DNA from: Lachnospiraceae bacterium
Lineage (GTDB): Bacteria > Bacillota_A > Clostridia > Lachnospirales > Lachnospiraceae
Assembly: GCA_016281675.1 (NCBI GenBank)
Contig: JAEEJD010000127.1
Coordinates: 1-46,831, forward strand
DNA length: 46,831 bases
Direction of reading: 5' to 3'
Shown here: positions 1 to 8,511 of the stretch, piece by piece
Position numbering within the stretch: the first letter of the stretch is position 1
Layout of the letters: every line of letters begins with the position of its first letter
The notes under the pieces: generated by a model
What the model was told of the DNA's origin: nothing
The model's database searches: none
Seen by the model: the letters and a program-made list of their open reading frames with translations, nothing else
Made by a program: the position numbers and the translations under genes

Positions 1-1533
1 ATCTTTGAGCATCGGATAGAAAACATCATCAATAAAGATATGAGTGTATTTTCTGTTCTCTATCAGCTGCCTGAATGCATTCGGACCCGTTACGAAATTG
101 GGATACAACTGGAACTGTCCGAGAATATCTATCCATATATCCTGATCTTCGGGATCTTTTGTATATATAAGAATGTTGTATTCGTTAAGCGTACTGACAC
201 GTACGATCGGTGCCTCTTCAATGATATAGTTGATAAACTCGAAATGTATCGACATTCCGACTCCTTCAACACTGTTTATAGACAGGCTGCCTCCCATAAG
301 TTCGAGGATTTCTTTGCATATGGACAGTTCGAGTCCCATGCCCTTAAAATCGCTCTTCTGTCTGCTGTCATATTTGGTATATGCCGAAAGCATCGCTTCG
401 ATCTCCTGTTCGGACAATCCGAAGCCGGATTCGGCTATAGTTCCTGAAAGAAGCACCGTGTTGGTTGTGATATCGATATCTCCCGATACTTCCATTGAGA
501 TACGACCCTGAGGTGACCTGTGTATGCAGGAAAAAAGCAGATACATAAATACCTGTTTTATTCTTATGTTGTCGCCGAACAAAGTCTTCGGGATGGTCGC
601 ATCTATCCTTGCAAAGAAATCAAGATTCTCGGACGCATACTCATTTGAAACCGAGTCTATGATCTCCGTAATGAGCTTCTTGAAATCATACTTTGTCGGA
701 TACAGCTCCATCTTGTTGGAATCAAGTTTGGAGAACTCAAGAATATTATTGATGATCTTAAGAAGCTGATTACTCGATGTTTTGATATTCTCCGCCAATT
801 CCCTGCTCTCGGGATCAAGATCCTCTCGCAATATAAGCTCGTTCATACCGATGATCGCATTCATCGGTGTCCTTATCTCGTGAGTGACGTTTGCAAGGAA
901 ACGGCTCTTGTTATATCTTGCGGAACTGATTATATGACTCGATTCATCGAGCTGTTTTTTTGTCCTCTCGTAGAGGACCGTCTGATATATGAATATGAAT
1001 ACCGGTGCAAAAGCAGCGGCGATAAAGCTTGCAGGAATACCTATATTATCGGGTATTGCGGGATCAAAGTTCGAAAACCTCGCGTAGTCTTTTATCGGAA
1101 GCGAAAGAACAAGACCATACCATATCAGTTCAAGCGCAAACAGAAGATATACCCACCATTTTCTTATCAGGAAGAACGTGAACACTATACCGAGAAGGAA
1201 AAAGAAAAGCGCACCGCTGAACAGATTACCCGTCATATAAAACAGAAGCGGGAAAATGATAAAGTTCGTACTGACGATGACAACATATTTGAATAATACG
1301 ATCTCATCAAATCTTCCGATAAGGTAAAGCGCAAGATAATACCAGATCACGATACCTATCGCGATGTAAAGACATTCCTTTGATACGGGGTTAACGGCAA
1401 AAATCACAACATAGACAAAGTTAACCGCAATGCTGTATATAAGAACCAGATACAGGCTTTTCGCGTCCATGGAAACGTCGTCGTTTCTTAAGAATCCTAT
1501 GAAATTTTTGATCCTGTTCAGTAAATTTCTCAT
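1..1533 (-). CDS. Membrane histidine-kinase-like protein with degenerate ATP-binding domain (3' end cut by window edge)
   Basis: The frame is open from an ATG at 1533 to the left edge (511 codons, no stop). The N-terminal ~190 residues are hydrophobic with several membrane segments. An H-box follows (THEIRTPMNA, His218), then a HATPase-like region and the start of a receiver-like domain with no obvious DD pair. The ATP site looks damaged: the N-box reads LLFSCIHRS where kinases have LL-N-A-V-K, so the Asn is Ser, and the G1 box reads ESGFG instead of DxGxG. The G2-like KGMGLELSI is largely kept. It lies 5 bp after the intact hybrid kinase and shares its architecture, so the two look like duplicates. 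No clear Shine-Dalgarno precedes the ATG; translational coupling is likely. It may be a sensor or phosphatase partner rather than an active kinase. The function is inferred; a phosphoacceptor receiver may lie beyond the edge. Confidence 0.85.
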   Translation of the reverse strand, partial: MRNLLNRIKNFIGFLRNDDVSMDAKSLYLVLIYSIAVNFVYVVIFAVNPVSKECLYIAIGIVIWYYLALYLIGRFDEIVLFKYVVIVSTNFIIFPLLFYMTGNLFSGALFFFLLGIVFTFFLIRKWWVYLLFALELIWYGLVLSLPIKDYARFSNFDPAIPDNIGIPASFIAAAFAPVFIFIYQTVLYERTKKQLDESSHIISSARYNKSRFLANVTHEIRTPMNAIIGMNELILREDLDPESRELAENIKTSSNQLLKIINNILEFSKLDSNKMELYPTKYDFKKLITEIIDSVSNEYASENLDFFARIDATIPKTLFGDNIRIKQVFMYLLFSCIHRSPQGRISMEVSGDIDITTNTVLLSGTIAESGFGLSEQEIEAMLSAYTKYDSRQKSDFKGMGLELSICKEILELMGGSLSINSVEGVGMSIHFEFINYIIEEAPIVRVSTLNEYNILIYTKDPEDQDIWIDILGQFQLYPNFVTGPNAFRQLIENRKYTHIFIDDVFYPMLKD

Positions 1534-1538
1534 AATGA

Positions 1539-3650
1539 TCAGTCTGCGGAAGTCTTGTTTACAATCAGTTCCCTGCGAAGATATTTGCGCAGGATCTTCT
1601 CCATCTTGTCAATAGAGATCGGTTTTGCCAGGAAATCATCAAATCCCGATTCAAGAAACATCTCTCTTGCTCCGCTTACAACATTTGCCGTAAGTGCGAT
1701 CACGGGGAGAGCGACATATTTCGATCCGGGAATCTTCCTAATCTGTTCGAGTGTATCGATACCGTTCATCTCCGGCATCATATAGTCGAGGAAGATCATG
1801 TCGACATCATTGGTCTCAATCATCCTGAGACAGTCTTTACCCGAAAGTGCGGTAAGCACGGTTGCCTTGTATTTTGTAAGAATCGCACTTGCGACATTAA
1901 GATTCGTATAGTTATCGTCAACAACAAGTATCGTTGCATGAGGACATTCGAATCCTCCTTTTCTGTTGACCTCCCTGACATAAGTGTTTGTCTCGTTTTT
2001 CAGAAGGGCAGCGATATTGAGCGTATGTATGGGTCTCGTAAGTACAGTCGATGCCTTGCTCACATGAACATTATCATCGATATCGAGAAATGCGACTATG
2101 TTCTCTTCGACAAGTCTGGTCGCGAGAATCTGTTCGCACTCTTCGTATCTCTCATTGGAGATAAACACATGACTGTATCTGTTGACATTCAGAAGCCTTT
2201 CCATATCGTTCTTCGTTTTTGCAAGATCCGAATCTATGTTGAACGAATCAAGTATTTTCCTGATATGATCGGCGTATTGCGCATCCTTTTCGAATATGAG
2301 AACTCTGATCGTTCTTGAATCGGGAATGTACGCGATCGTATCCATCGATGTGAAACGCTGAGGTACCCTGAATGTGAAAACGGAACCCCTGTGATACTCA
2401 CTCTGGACGGATATCTCACCGTTCATTTCTTTGATGATCTGAGCACATATCGAAAGCCCGAGACCGGAACCGTCAATATTGATATCATCATCGGATACAC
2501 TCTCTTCCTCGCGTGCCGAGAACAGTCCTCCTATATCTTCTTTTCTTATTCCGATACCGGTATCTTCTATGTCAACTATGAGTTCAATCAGATCATTCTC
2601 TTTACGCTCATAATCAACTCTCATGACTATCTTGCCGCTTTCGGTAAATTTTACGGCATTGTTAAGTATGTTCACGAAAAGCTGGCGAAGTTTAGCGGAG
2701 TCCCCGTACAGGAATCTGGGGATGTTTTTGTTGATGTCAACAAAAAAGTCAAGATTACTCTCGGTCAGTCTGACTGTCATCATATTGATGACTTCCATCA
2801 GAAGATCGGAAAGATCATACGTAGAGACAAACAGCTCGATATCCCCGTTCTCCGATTTGGACAGATCCATCAGTTCGTCGGTTATGGAAAGAAGCGCATT
2901 ACATGAATTGAGAATGTTATAAACACTGTCTGATACACGCTCATTGACTTCCTGGTCAAGGAGCAGATCGACAGTACCTACGATAGCGTTCATAGGAGTA
3001 CGGATTTCATGAGACATGTTGATCAGGAACATATCCTTGGCAACATATGCATCCATGGCCTCCGCCTTCATCTTCTCGGATCGCTCCTGAGCTTTTTCGT
3101 AAAATCGGAATCTGAATCTTATCGTGGCGCCGGCACATATACCGACTATAACTATAGCCAGGATCGCTCCGGAATAAGAGATCGCTATATCTTTCGGTGT
3201 GGGATTTGCAAGACCTGTCGGTATTCTGTTGCTTGTTGCGATCAGCAGTCCGCTGTAAAACAAGGCTTCAACGGCCCCGAGAATAACCGCGGTCTTTGCG
3301 TTAAGCAAAATAACGGAATACATGAGCCCGAAAAGAAAATATACCGGAATAACACTTATACTCCGGTTGAACATCAGATAAATATTGGGCATATAGACAA
3401 AATTAAAGATAACCGACATGATGATTATCGATCGTTTTATCTTCAGTGTCCTGTTTGCTTCGGCCATCGTCAGAAGGAAGAACACACAGACGCCGAACGA
3501 AAGATAAAGTGCTTTGGGGTCATCAATAAAAATGCCTATAATGAAGCATATGAATATCATACCGATGATACAGATCGTATGCGTCACATTAAGCACGTAT
3601 ATCTCTTCGTTATTCTCTTTGCTGTATAGCGATCTTAAAAAATCAAGCAT
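1539..3650 (-). CDS. Hybrid sensor histidine kinase (membrane sensor, HisKA, HATPase, pseudo-receiver, receiver)
   Basis: Residues ~20-180 hold about six membrane segments and no large extracellular loop. His214 sits in the H-box MSHEIRTPMNA. The N-box (ILNNAVKFT), G1 (DTGIG) and G2 (GSGLGLS) are intact, so this should be an active kinase. A degenerate receiver lacking the acidic pocket and phosphoacceptor Asp follows, then a true receiver with VVDDN, phosphoacceptor Asp622 in FLDYMMPEMNG, conserved Thr (LTAN) and Lys (AKP). The ATG at 3650 is 4 bp after the stop of the HD-GYP gene; an in-frame TTG at 3689 would overlap that gene and is less likely. A hybrid kinase normally needs an HPt relay; none is fused here, but an orphan HPt lies at 41923-42282. 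The signal is unknown. Confidence 0.93.
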   Translation of the reverse strand: MLDFLRSLYSKENNEEIYVLNVTHTICIIGMIFICFIIGIFIDDPKALYLSFGVCVFFLLTMAEANRTLKIKRSIIIMSVIFNFVYMPNIYLMFNRSISVIPVYFLFGLMYSVILLNAKTAVILGAVEALFYSGLLIATSNRIPTGLANPTPKDIAISYSGAILAIVIVGICAGATIRFRFRFYEKAQERSEKMKAEAMDAYVAKDMFLINMSHEIRTPMNAIVGTVDLLLDQEVNERVSDSVYNILNSCNALLSITDELMDLSKSENGDIELFVSTYDLSDLLMEVINMMTVRLTESNLDFFVDINKNIPRFLYGDSAKLRQLFVNILNNAVKFTESGKIVMRVDYERKENDLIELIVDIEDTGIGIRKEDIGGLFSAREEESVSDDDINIDGSGLGLSICAQIIKEMNGEISVQSEYHRGSVFTFRVPQRFTSMDTIAYIPDSRTIRVLIFEKDAQYADHIRKILDSFNIDSDLAKTKNDMERLLNVNRYSHVFISNERYEECEQILATRLVEENIVAFLDIDDNVHVSKASTVLTRPIHTLNIAALLKNETNTYVREVNRKGGFECPHATILVVDDNYTNLNVASAILTKYKATVLTALSGKDCLRMIETNDVDMIFLDYMMPEMNGIDTLEQIRKIPGSKYVALPVIALTANVVSGAREMFLESGFDDFLAKPISIDKMEKILRKYLRRELIVNKTSAD

Positions 3651-3654
3651 GTTC

Positions 3655-4713
3655 TCATTCAAACCGGGCCGCGTCGATCTGTCTTTCAACGTTCAGAAAA
3701 GCATCGACAAGTTCGGGATCGAAGTGTGTACCGCTCCAGAATCTCAATCTGTTTATCGCCTCATTATGTGTCAGAGGTTCCTCGCCTTCATTCGAGTTCC
3801 TGAAATTATCATAGGAATTGACGATCGACAGAATCCTGGCTTCGACCGGTATATTATTTGTCATGAGCTTGTCCGGATAACCTTTTCCGTCCCATCTTTC
3901 ATGATGATATCTGCACATGTTGTACAGATATTTAAGGAATGTATTATCGGTAACCACGTTCATGACTTTTTTGACTGCCTCGGCACCCAGTACCGTATGC
4001 GCGTGGTTGAACTCTTTTTCCTGGATCGACAGGTCTCCTATATCGACAAGATATCTGTCGGCGAGGCATATCTTTCCGACATCATGCATCTTTGAAGCGA
4101 ATTTGATCATCTCTACATCCGCCGAATCAACCGAAACAAGTCTGGCCTCAAGCAGATAATCAAGGAATATCGACATATATTTCTCGACGCGGATCGAATG
4201 TTCGGAGATGATGTACGATCTGTTTGCCATAAGGGAAGTGAACATTTCAACGATCGCATATTCAAGCTCAGATATATTATGGATCTTTTCGGTGAGAGCT
4301 TTTTTGAGCTGCTCGTTTATCTTTTCGTTATGCTTCTGCTCCTCGATCTGCTTGATGTGAACATCAACACGTTTTTTCAGGAGTGTAGCCGTAAACGGCT
4401 TCTTTATATAGTCAACGGCGCCGAGCGAATAACCTTCTATCTCGGTCGTAATATCATCCTGTGCGGTCAGAAATACAACGGGTATGCGCGCAAGCTTAGG
4501 ATTACTCTTGATCTGCGATATAACAAAGAACCCGTTTGTATCGGGCATATCGATATCAAGGAGTACGACATCGGGAGGCTCGGGCATTTCCTCAAGAAAT
4601 TCCAGCGCAATGTTACCGGATGAAACCGGTATGATCTCATACACGTCCTCAAGAGCTTTCTTGGCCATGATAAGATTGGTCATGTTGTCATCGACGATCA
4701 TTACTTTATGCAT
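3655..4713 (-). CDS. Response regulator with REC and HD-GYP domains (putative cyclic-di-GMP phosphodiesterase)
   Basis: 352 aa. Residues 1-120 form a complete receiver: VDDN, phosphoacceptor Asp53 (LLDIDMPD), Thr83 and Lys104. A short coiled region (~120-150) leads to an HD-GYP domain with H210-D211..K214, the HH pair at 270-271 and GYP at 278-280. HD-GYP proteins hydrolyse cyclic-di-GMP through a metal centre. One change stands out: the Asp usually found in the DxxDA motif after the ARI segment is Asn299 (IVNSYDN), so metal content or activity may differ. The start has a good Shine-Dalgarno (AGAGGTAG). The gene lies between the VWA protein and the hybrid kinase, and its receiver is a natural target for that kinase. 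Whether this organism uses c-di-GMP cannot be told from the window. Confidence 0.93.
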   Translation of the reverse strand: MHKVMIVDDNMTNLIMAKKALEDVYEIIPVSSGNIALEFLEEMPEPPDVVLLDIDMPDTNGFFVISQIKSNPKLARIPVVFLTAQDDITTEIEGYSLGAVDYIKKPFTATLLKKRVDVHIKQIEEQKHNEKINEQLKKALTEKIHNISELEYAIVEMFTSLMANRSYIISEHSIRVEKYMSIFLDYLLEARLVSVDSADVEMIKFASKMHDVGKICLADRYLVDIGDLSIQEKEFNHAHTVLGAEAVKKVMNVVTDNTFLKYLYNMCRYHHERWDGKGYPDKLMTNNIPVEARILSIVNSYDNFRNSNEGEEPLTHNEAINRLRFWSGTHFDPELVDAFLNVERQIDAARFE

Positions 4714-4725
4714 TGTCTACCTCTT

Positions 4726-5937
4726 CTATCCGCGAAGCATCAAATACTTCATGCCCTCTTTTAATCCTTCGACAGTCAGTCTGTACATCGAAAATGTATT
4801 CTTTACGGCTGTTTCGGCTTCTCTCCACGGAGCGGATCCGGGTGCCATTTTGGGGTTCAGCCATATAATGCGCTTGAAATGCTTCTTGAGCCGGAGGAGC
4901 CACTCCATCCCGGAATATCCGTCATTCGGTCCTCTGTAATTACCCGTCAGTGAATACAATTCCTCCGGAGCCATTGCTGCATCACCGACAATTATGACTT
5001 TATATTCCGAATTCAGGTTCTTTAGGATCCATTCGGTCTCAATCCAGTCCCCGTATTCGCATTCCGGCGTATTGTATACGTGAGAATAGATACAGTTATG
5101 GAAAAAATACGTCTTGATATCTTTGAAATGATTTGATCTGTTGACTGAATGAAACAGCTCGTTCAACAGATTGGTATACGGTATCATCGTCCCGCCCGAA
5201 TCCATCAGAAGCAGGAGTTTGACCGTATTCTTACGCGGCTTTTGCATCTCTATGCTCAAATGACCGCCGTTATTGCATGTTTTGTCGATCGTACCGTCTA
5301 TGTCAAGTTCGGTCTTCTCGGCATCTATTCTGGTCGAAAACTGACGAAGGGAACGAAGCGCCATCTGAAACTGTCTGTTGTCAAGCACCCTGTCGTTGCG
5401 AAAATCACGGAATTTACGTTCTCCGATAACCTGGAAAGCGGATTGATAACCTGTGGTTCCTCCCACTCTCACGCCGCCGAGATGGCCGCCCAGATTACCG
5501 TATGAACTGTTACCCGCAGTTCCGACCCACTGATTGCCGCCCTGATGTTCGGCATCCTGTTCCTTCTGCCGCTGACGGAACTTTTCAAGAACATCTTCGT
5601 TATCGACTATCGGAATCCCTTCTTCTTCGAGAAGTGCTTTCTTCTTCTCAAGATCTTCCTGGAAAGCCTGATATTCCGGCTTCTCGAGCCATTTTCTCAT
5701 CTGTTCCGAGATGTCGTCAAACTCGTGTTTAATGCCTTTGAAGTATTCCTCAAACAGCTGGTCGTATTTATCGAATCCGTACTCGTTCTTAACAAGTATC
5801 ATTCTCGATACAAGGTAGAACTCAGTGAAGGAAGCACCTATAAGGCCCTTATCCATGGCTTCTATCAATGACAGCCACTCGGAAAGGCCGACGTCCATTC
5901 CCTTTTCTCTTAAGAAATAAAAGAATCCGGTAAACAT
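4726..5937 (-). CDS. VWA-domain (CoxE-like) protein
   Basis: 403 aa, no signal peptide. The N-terminal half is helical and charged, with a Lys/Glu-rich segment around 95-155 and a Gly-rich stretch after it. The C-terminal half is a von Willebrand A domain whose metal site reads LLLLMDSGGTM, a DxGGxM variant of the usual DxSxS. CoxE-like VWA proteins act with MoxR AAA+ ATPases to load metals or remodel client complexes, and the ATPase gene is 3 bp upstream. The start ATG has GGGTGAT before it. The stop is 12 bp before the HD-GYP regulator, so the pair is probably co-transcribed with signalling genes. The client is unknown; the family assignment is firm, the role inferred. Confidence 0.88.
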   Translation of the reverse strand: MFTGFFYFLREKGMDVGLSEWLSLIEAMDKGLIGASFTEFYLVSRMILVKNEYGFDKYDQLFEEYFKGIKHEFDDISEQMRKWLEKPEYQAFQEDLEKKKALLEEEGIPIVDNEDVLEKFRQRQKEQDAEHQGGNQWVGTAGNSSYGNLGGHLGGVRVGGTTGYQSAFQVIGERKFRDFRNDRVLDNRQFQMALRSLRQFSTRIDAEKTELDIDGTIDKTCNNGGHLSIEMQKPRKNTVKLLLLMDSGGTMIPYTNLLNELFHSVNRSNHFKDIKTYFFHNCIYSHVYNTPECEYGDWIETEWILKNLNSEYKVIIVGDAAMAPEELYSLTGNYRGPNDGYSGMEWLLRLKKHFKRIIWLNPKMAPGSAPWREAETAVKNTFSMYRLTVEGLKEGMKYLMLRG

Positions 5938-5940
5938 TTA

Positions 5941-6765
5941 TCACCCGATGCCCATATGGGATACCGTTTCAAGATCCTCGTCTTTTTTGATGACCGTTCC
6001 TATAAAAGGCAGCTTGGCCTTAATCGTATCGGCGCTTATCCCTCCGAGCTGAAGGGCATTCACCCAGTCGATCAGCTCCGAAGTGCTCGGTTTCTTCTTG
6101 ATGGATTTCTCGTCTCTTATCCGGTAGAACACATCCATGGCTTCCGACAGGATATGCTCATCCACCTTATCGAAGTGTGTCCTGACTATCTCGTCCATCA
6201 GTTCTCTGTCCGGAAAAGCGATATAATGAAACACACATCTTCTCAGAAAAGCATCCGGGAGTTCTTTCTCGGCGTTTGAAGTTATAATGACAACGGGTCT
6301 GTGCTTTGCTTTGATCGTTTCTTTTGTCTCATGAATATAAAACTCCATCTGATCGAGTTCCCACAGAAGGTCATTCGGGAATTCAAGATCCGCCTTGTCT
6401 ATCTCATCGATCAGAAGAACGACCTGAACATCGCTTGAGAACGCCTCTCCGAGCTTTCCGAGCTTAATGTATCGTTTGATATCATCCACGCCTTCCTCGC
6501 CGAACTGGCCGTCATACAGCCTCTGTATAGTGTCATACATATACAGTCCGTCCTGGGCTTTAGTCGTGGACTTGATATTCCATGTTATTATCGGCATATT
6601 AAGCGATTCGGCAATGGCTGCGGCAAGCATGGTTTTGCCCGTTCCGGGCTCACCTTTTATCAGAAGCGGCTTGGACAGTGCTCTTGACACATTGACCGCA
6701 CTCATAAGCTCGTGTGAAGCGATATATGTACTTGTACTTGAAAAACCGCCTGCATTTATATCCAT
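5941..6765 (-). CDS. MoxR-family AAA+ ATPase
   Basis: A complete AAA+ module with Walker A GEPGTGKT, Walker B LLIDEIDKAD, a sensor-1 region ending in TSNAEKELP, and the arginine-finger stretch DAFLRRCVFHYI typical of MoxR proteins. There are two ATGs six bases apart (6771 and 6765). The Shine-Dalgarno GAGAGG lies only 2 nt before the first but 8 nt before the second, so the second is preferred; the protein is 274 or 276 aa. MoxR ATPases are cytoplasmic chaperone-like remodelers that work with VWA proteins, and the adjacent downstream gene is one. It follows gpsA by about 30 bp in the same orientation. Confidence 0.92.
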   Translation of the reverse strand: MDINAGGFSSTSTYIASHELMSAVNVSRALSKPLLIKGEPGTGKTMLAAAIAESLNMPIITWNIKSTTKAQDGLYMYDTIQRLYDGQFGEEGVDDIKRYIKLGKLGEAFSSDVQVVLLIDEIDKADLEFPNDLLWELDQMEFYIHETKETIKAKHRPVVIITSNAEKELPDAFLRRCVFHYIAFPDRELMDEIVRTHFDKVDEHILSEAMDVFYRIRDEKSIKKKPSTSELIDWVNALQLGGISADTIKAKLPFIGTVIKKDEDLETVSHMGIG

Positions 6766-6796
6766 AGTCATTTCCTCTCAAATCGGTCTTAAGCCG

Positions 6797-7813
6797 TCAC
6801 TGATCCTGCCAGCCGAGGCCGTAATACTCTTCTTTCTTTTCTCTCGTCATCAGTTCTCCGACTGCATCCTTTACAAGCGAGCCGTCAAACAGTATCTCGT
6901 TGACTTTTTCTATGATCGGAACTTCCACGTCGTATTTCTTTGCCAAAGCAAGCGCCGCTTTGGCCGAATATACACCTTCTACGACCATATGAACTTCGTT
7001 CATGGCCGACTGCATGTCCATTCCCTGACCCATAAGCATTCCGGCTTTACGGTTTCTCGAGTGCTTACTTGCACACGTTACTACAAGATCTCCTATTCCT
7101 GTAAGGCCGGCAAATGTTTCGGCCTTGCCTCCCATTTTCACGCCAAGACGTGATATTTCCGCTATACCTCTTGTAATCAGGGCAGCCTTGGTATTGTCAC
7201 CATACCCCAGTCCGTCTGCCATCCCCGCTGCAAGAGCCACCACGTTTTTTAGGGCACCCCCGAGTTCTATCCCCAGCACGTCAGGGCTGATATATACCCT
7301 GAACACTTTGTTCATGAACATGTTCTGAACAAATTCCGCTGTTTCCTTCTGCTTGGCACCTACCACACATGTGGTCGGGATCTCTTCTCCTACCTCTTCC
7401 GCGTGTGAGGGACCGGACATCACAGCGACTTTGGCTTGGGGGATCTCCTGTTCTATTATCTCCGAAAGGGTCATCAAACTGTCTTCTTCAATACCCTTTG
7501 CGACATTTACGATAGTCTGATCTTTTTCGACATGGGGACTCATAAGAGCCGCCGTGCTTCTCGTATATACGCTCGGAACCGCAAGTACGAGAAGATCTTT
7601 ATTGTGACATGCCATCTTCAGATCCGTAGTGAAGATCATGTCGTCCGGAAGTATTACTCCCGGAAGTTTGTCCTTGTGCTCGTGATATGTGTTAAGCATA
7701 TCGATCTCGCTCTGCGCAATCGACCACACGGTTACCGAATGGCCGTTGTCATGAAGGACGGTTGATAGTGCGGTGCCCCAGCTGCCGGCACCGATCACAC
7801 TGACATTTGCCAT
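6797..7813 (-). CDS. gpsA: NAD(P)+-dependent glycerol-3-phosphate dehydrogenase
   Basis: 338 aa, normal length for GpsA. It reduces dihydroxyacetone phosphate to sn-glycerol 3-phosphate, the backbone for phospholipids. The N-terminal Rossmann motif VIGAGSWGTALS starts at about residue 5. The catalytic-lysine region reads ELGGALKNVVALAAG and is followed by GDNTKAALITRG, both characteristic. The start at 7813 (MANVSV) is chosen because AGGAGG lies about 9 nt upstream and homology begins there; the frame stays open further up, into the region before plsY's stop. plsY, the next enzyme of the pathway, is 23 bp upstream in the same operon. Confidence 0.97.
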   Translation of the reverse strand: MANVSVIGAGSWGTALSTVLHDNGHSVTVWSIAQSEIDMLNTYHEHKDKLPGVILPDDMIFTTDLKMACHNKDLLVLAVPSVYTRSTAALMSPHVEKDQTIVNVAKGIEEDSLMTLSEIIEQEIPQAKVAVMSGPSHAEEVGEEIPTTCVVGAKQKETAEFVQNMFMNKVFRVYISPDVLGIELGGALKNVVALAAGMADGLGYGDNTKAALITRGIAEISRLGVKMGGKAETFAGLTGIGDLVVTCASKHSRNRKAGMLMGQGMDMQSAMNEVHMVVEGVYSAKAALALAKKYDVEVPIIEKVNEILFDGSLVKDAVGELMTREKKEEYYGLGWQDQ

Positions 7814-7836
7814 GCCGTAAAACCTCCTGATAAGCT

Positions 7837-8511
7837 TTATTTTACATCTATCTCCGGATGCGACTTCAGATATGTTTTTCGCTCGCATCCTGCAAAAAGT
7901 CTTTTGATATTCTCTTTGTGCCTTATCAGCATCATGATCATAAGCAATACGATCACGGTAATATATTCAACGTAATGCGCACCCGAACCGGCTGCGGTCC
8001 ATCCGTAGAAATCCGTCATCTTAAACACAACGGAACATATAACAAGTGCTACATACAGTAATATCGATCCCAAAGAAACATAGTGGGTTAAGAAAAAAGT
8101 GGAAAAGAATACGACAATACCCACAAGCGTCATTACAGGAGAAAGTCCAAACAGTATGAATCCGGCGGTCGCAGCGATCCCTTTGCCGCCTTTAAATCCC
8201 ATATAAAAAGGGAAGTTGTGTCCCAGGATGACTCCTGCCGAAGCATAAAGCGATAATAACGGAAGTATGAATTCGTGTGATTTTGAATATATCAGACTTG
8301 TAATCAGTATCGCGAGTCCGCATTTAAGGGCATCTCCCAAAAGAACAATACCGGCATACTTGGCGCCCATAGTCCGAAGTATGTTTGTTGTACCGGCGTT
8401 ACCGCTCCCGTGTTCCCTTATATCTATGCCCTTGATCTTTCCGACTATGTATCCTGTCTGAAACAGGCCGCATACATAACCTATCAGGACGCATACGATA
8501 CGTTCAGTCAC
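7837..8511 (-). CDS. plsY: Acyl-phosphate:glycerol-3-phosphate acyltransferase
   Basis: 224 aa membrane protein that transfers an acyl group from acyl phosphate to glycerol 3-phosphate, the first step of phosphatidic acid synthesis. The PlsY motifs are clear: GSGNAGTTNILR near residue 36, GHNFPFYMGFKGGKGIA near 97-113, and several membrane helices. The C-terminal tail RHKENIKRLFAGCE is typical. Its ATG overlaps the stop of der by 4 nt, a translationally coupled junction. gpsA, which supplies its substrate, follows. Confidence 0.97.
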   Translation of the reverse strand: MTERIVCVLIGYVCGLFQTGYIVGKIKGIDIREHGSGNAGTTNILRTMGAKYAGIVLLGDALKCGLAILITSLIYSKSHEFILPLLSLYASAGVILGHNFPFYMGFKGGKGIAATAGFILFGLSPVMTLVGIVVFFSTFFLTHYVSLGSILLYVALVICSVVFKMTDFYGWTAAGSGAHYVEYITVIVLLMIMMLIRHKENIKRLFAGCERKTYLKSHPEIDVK

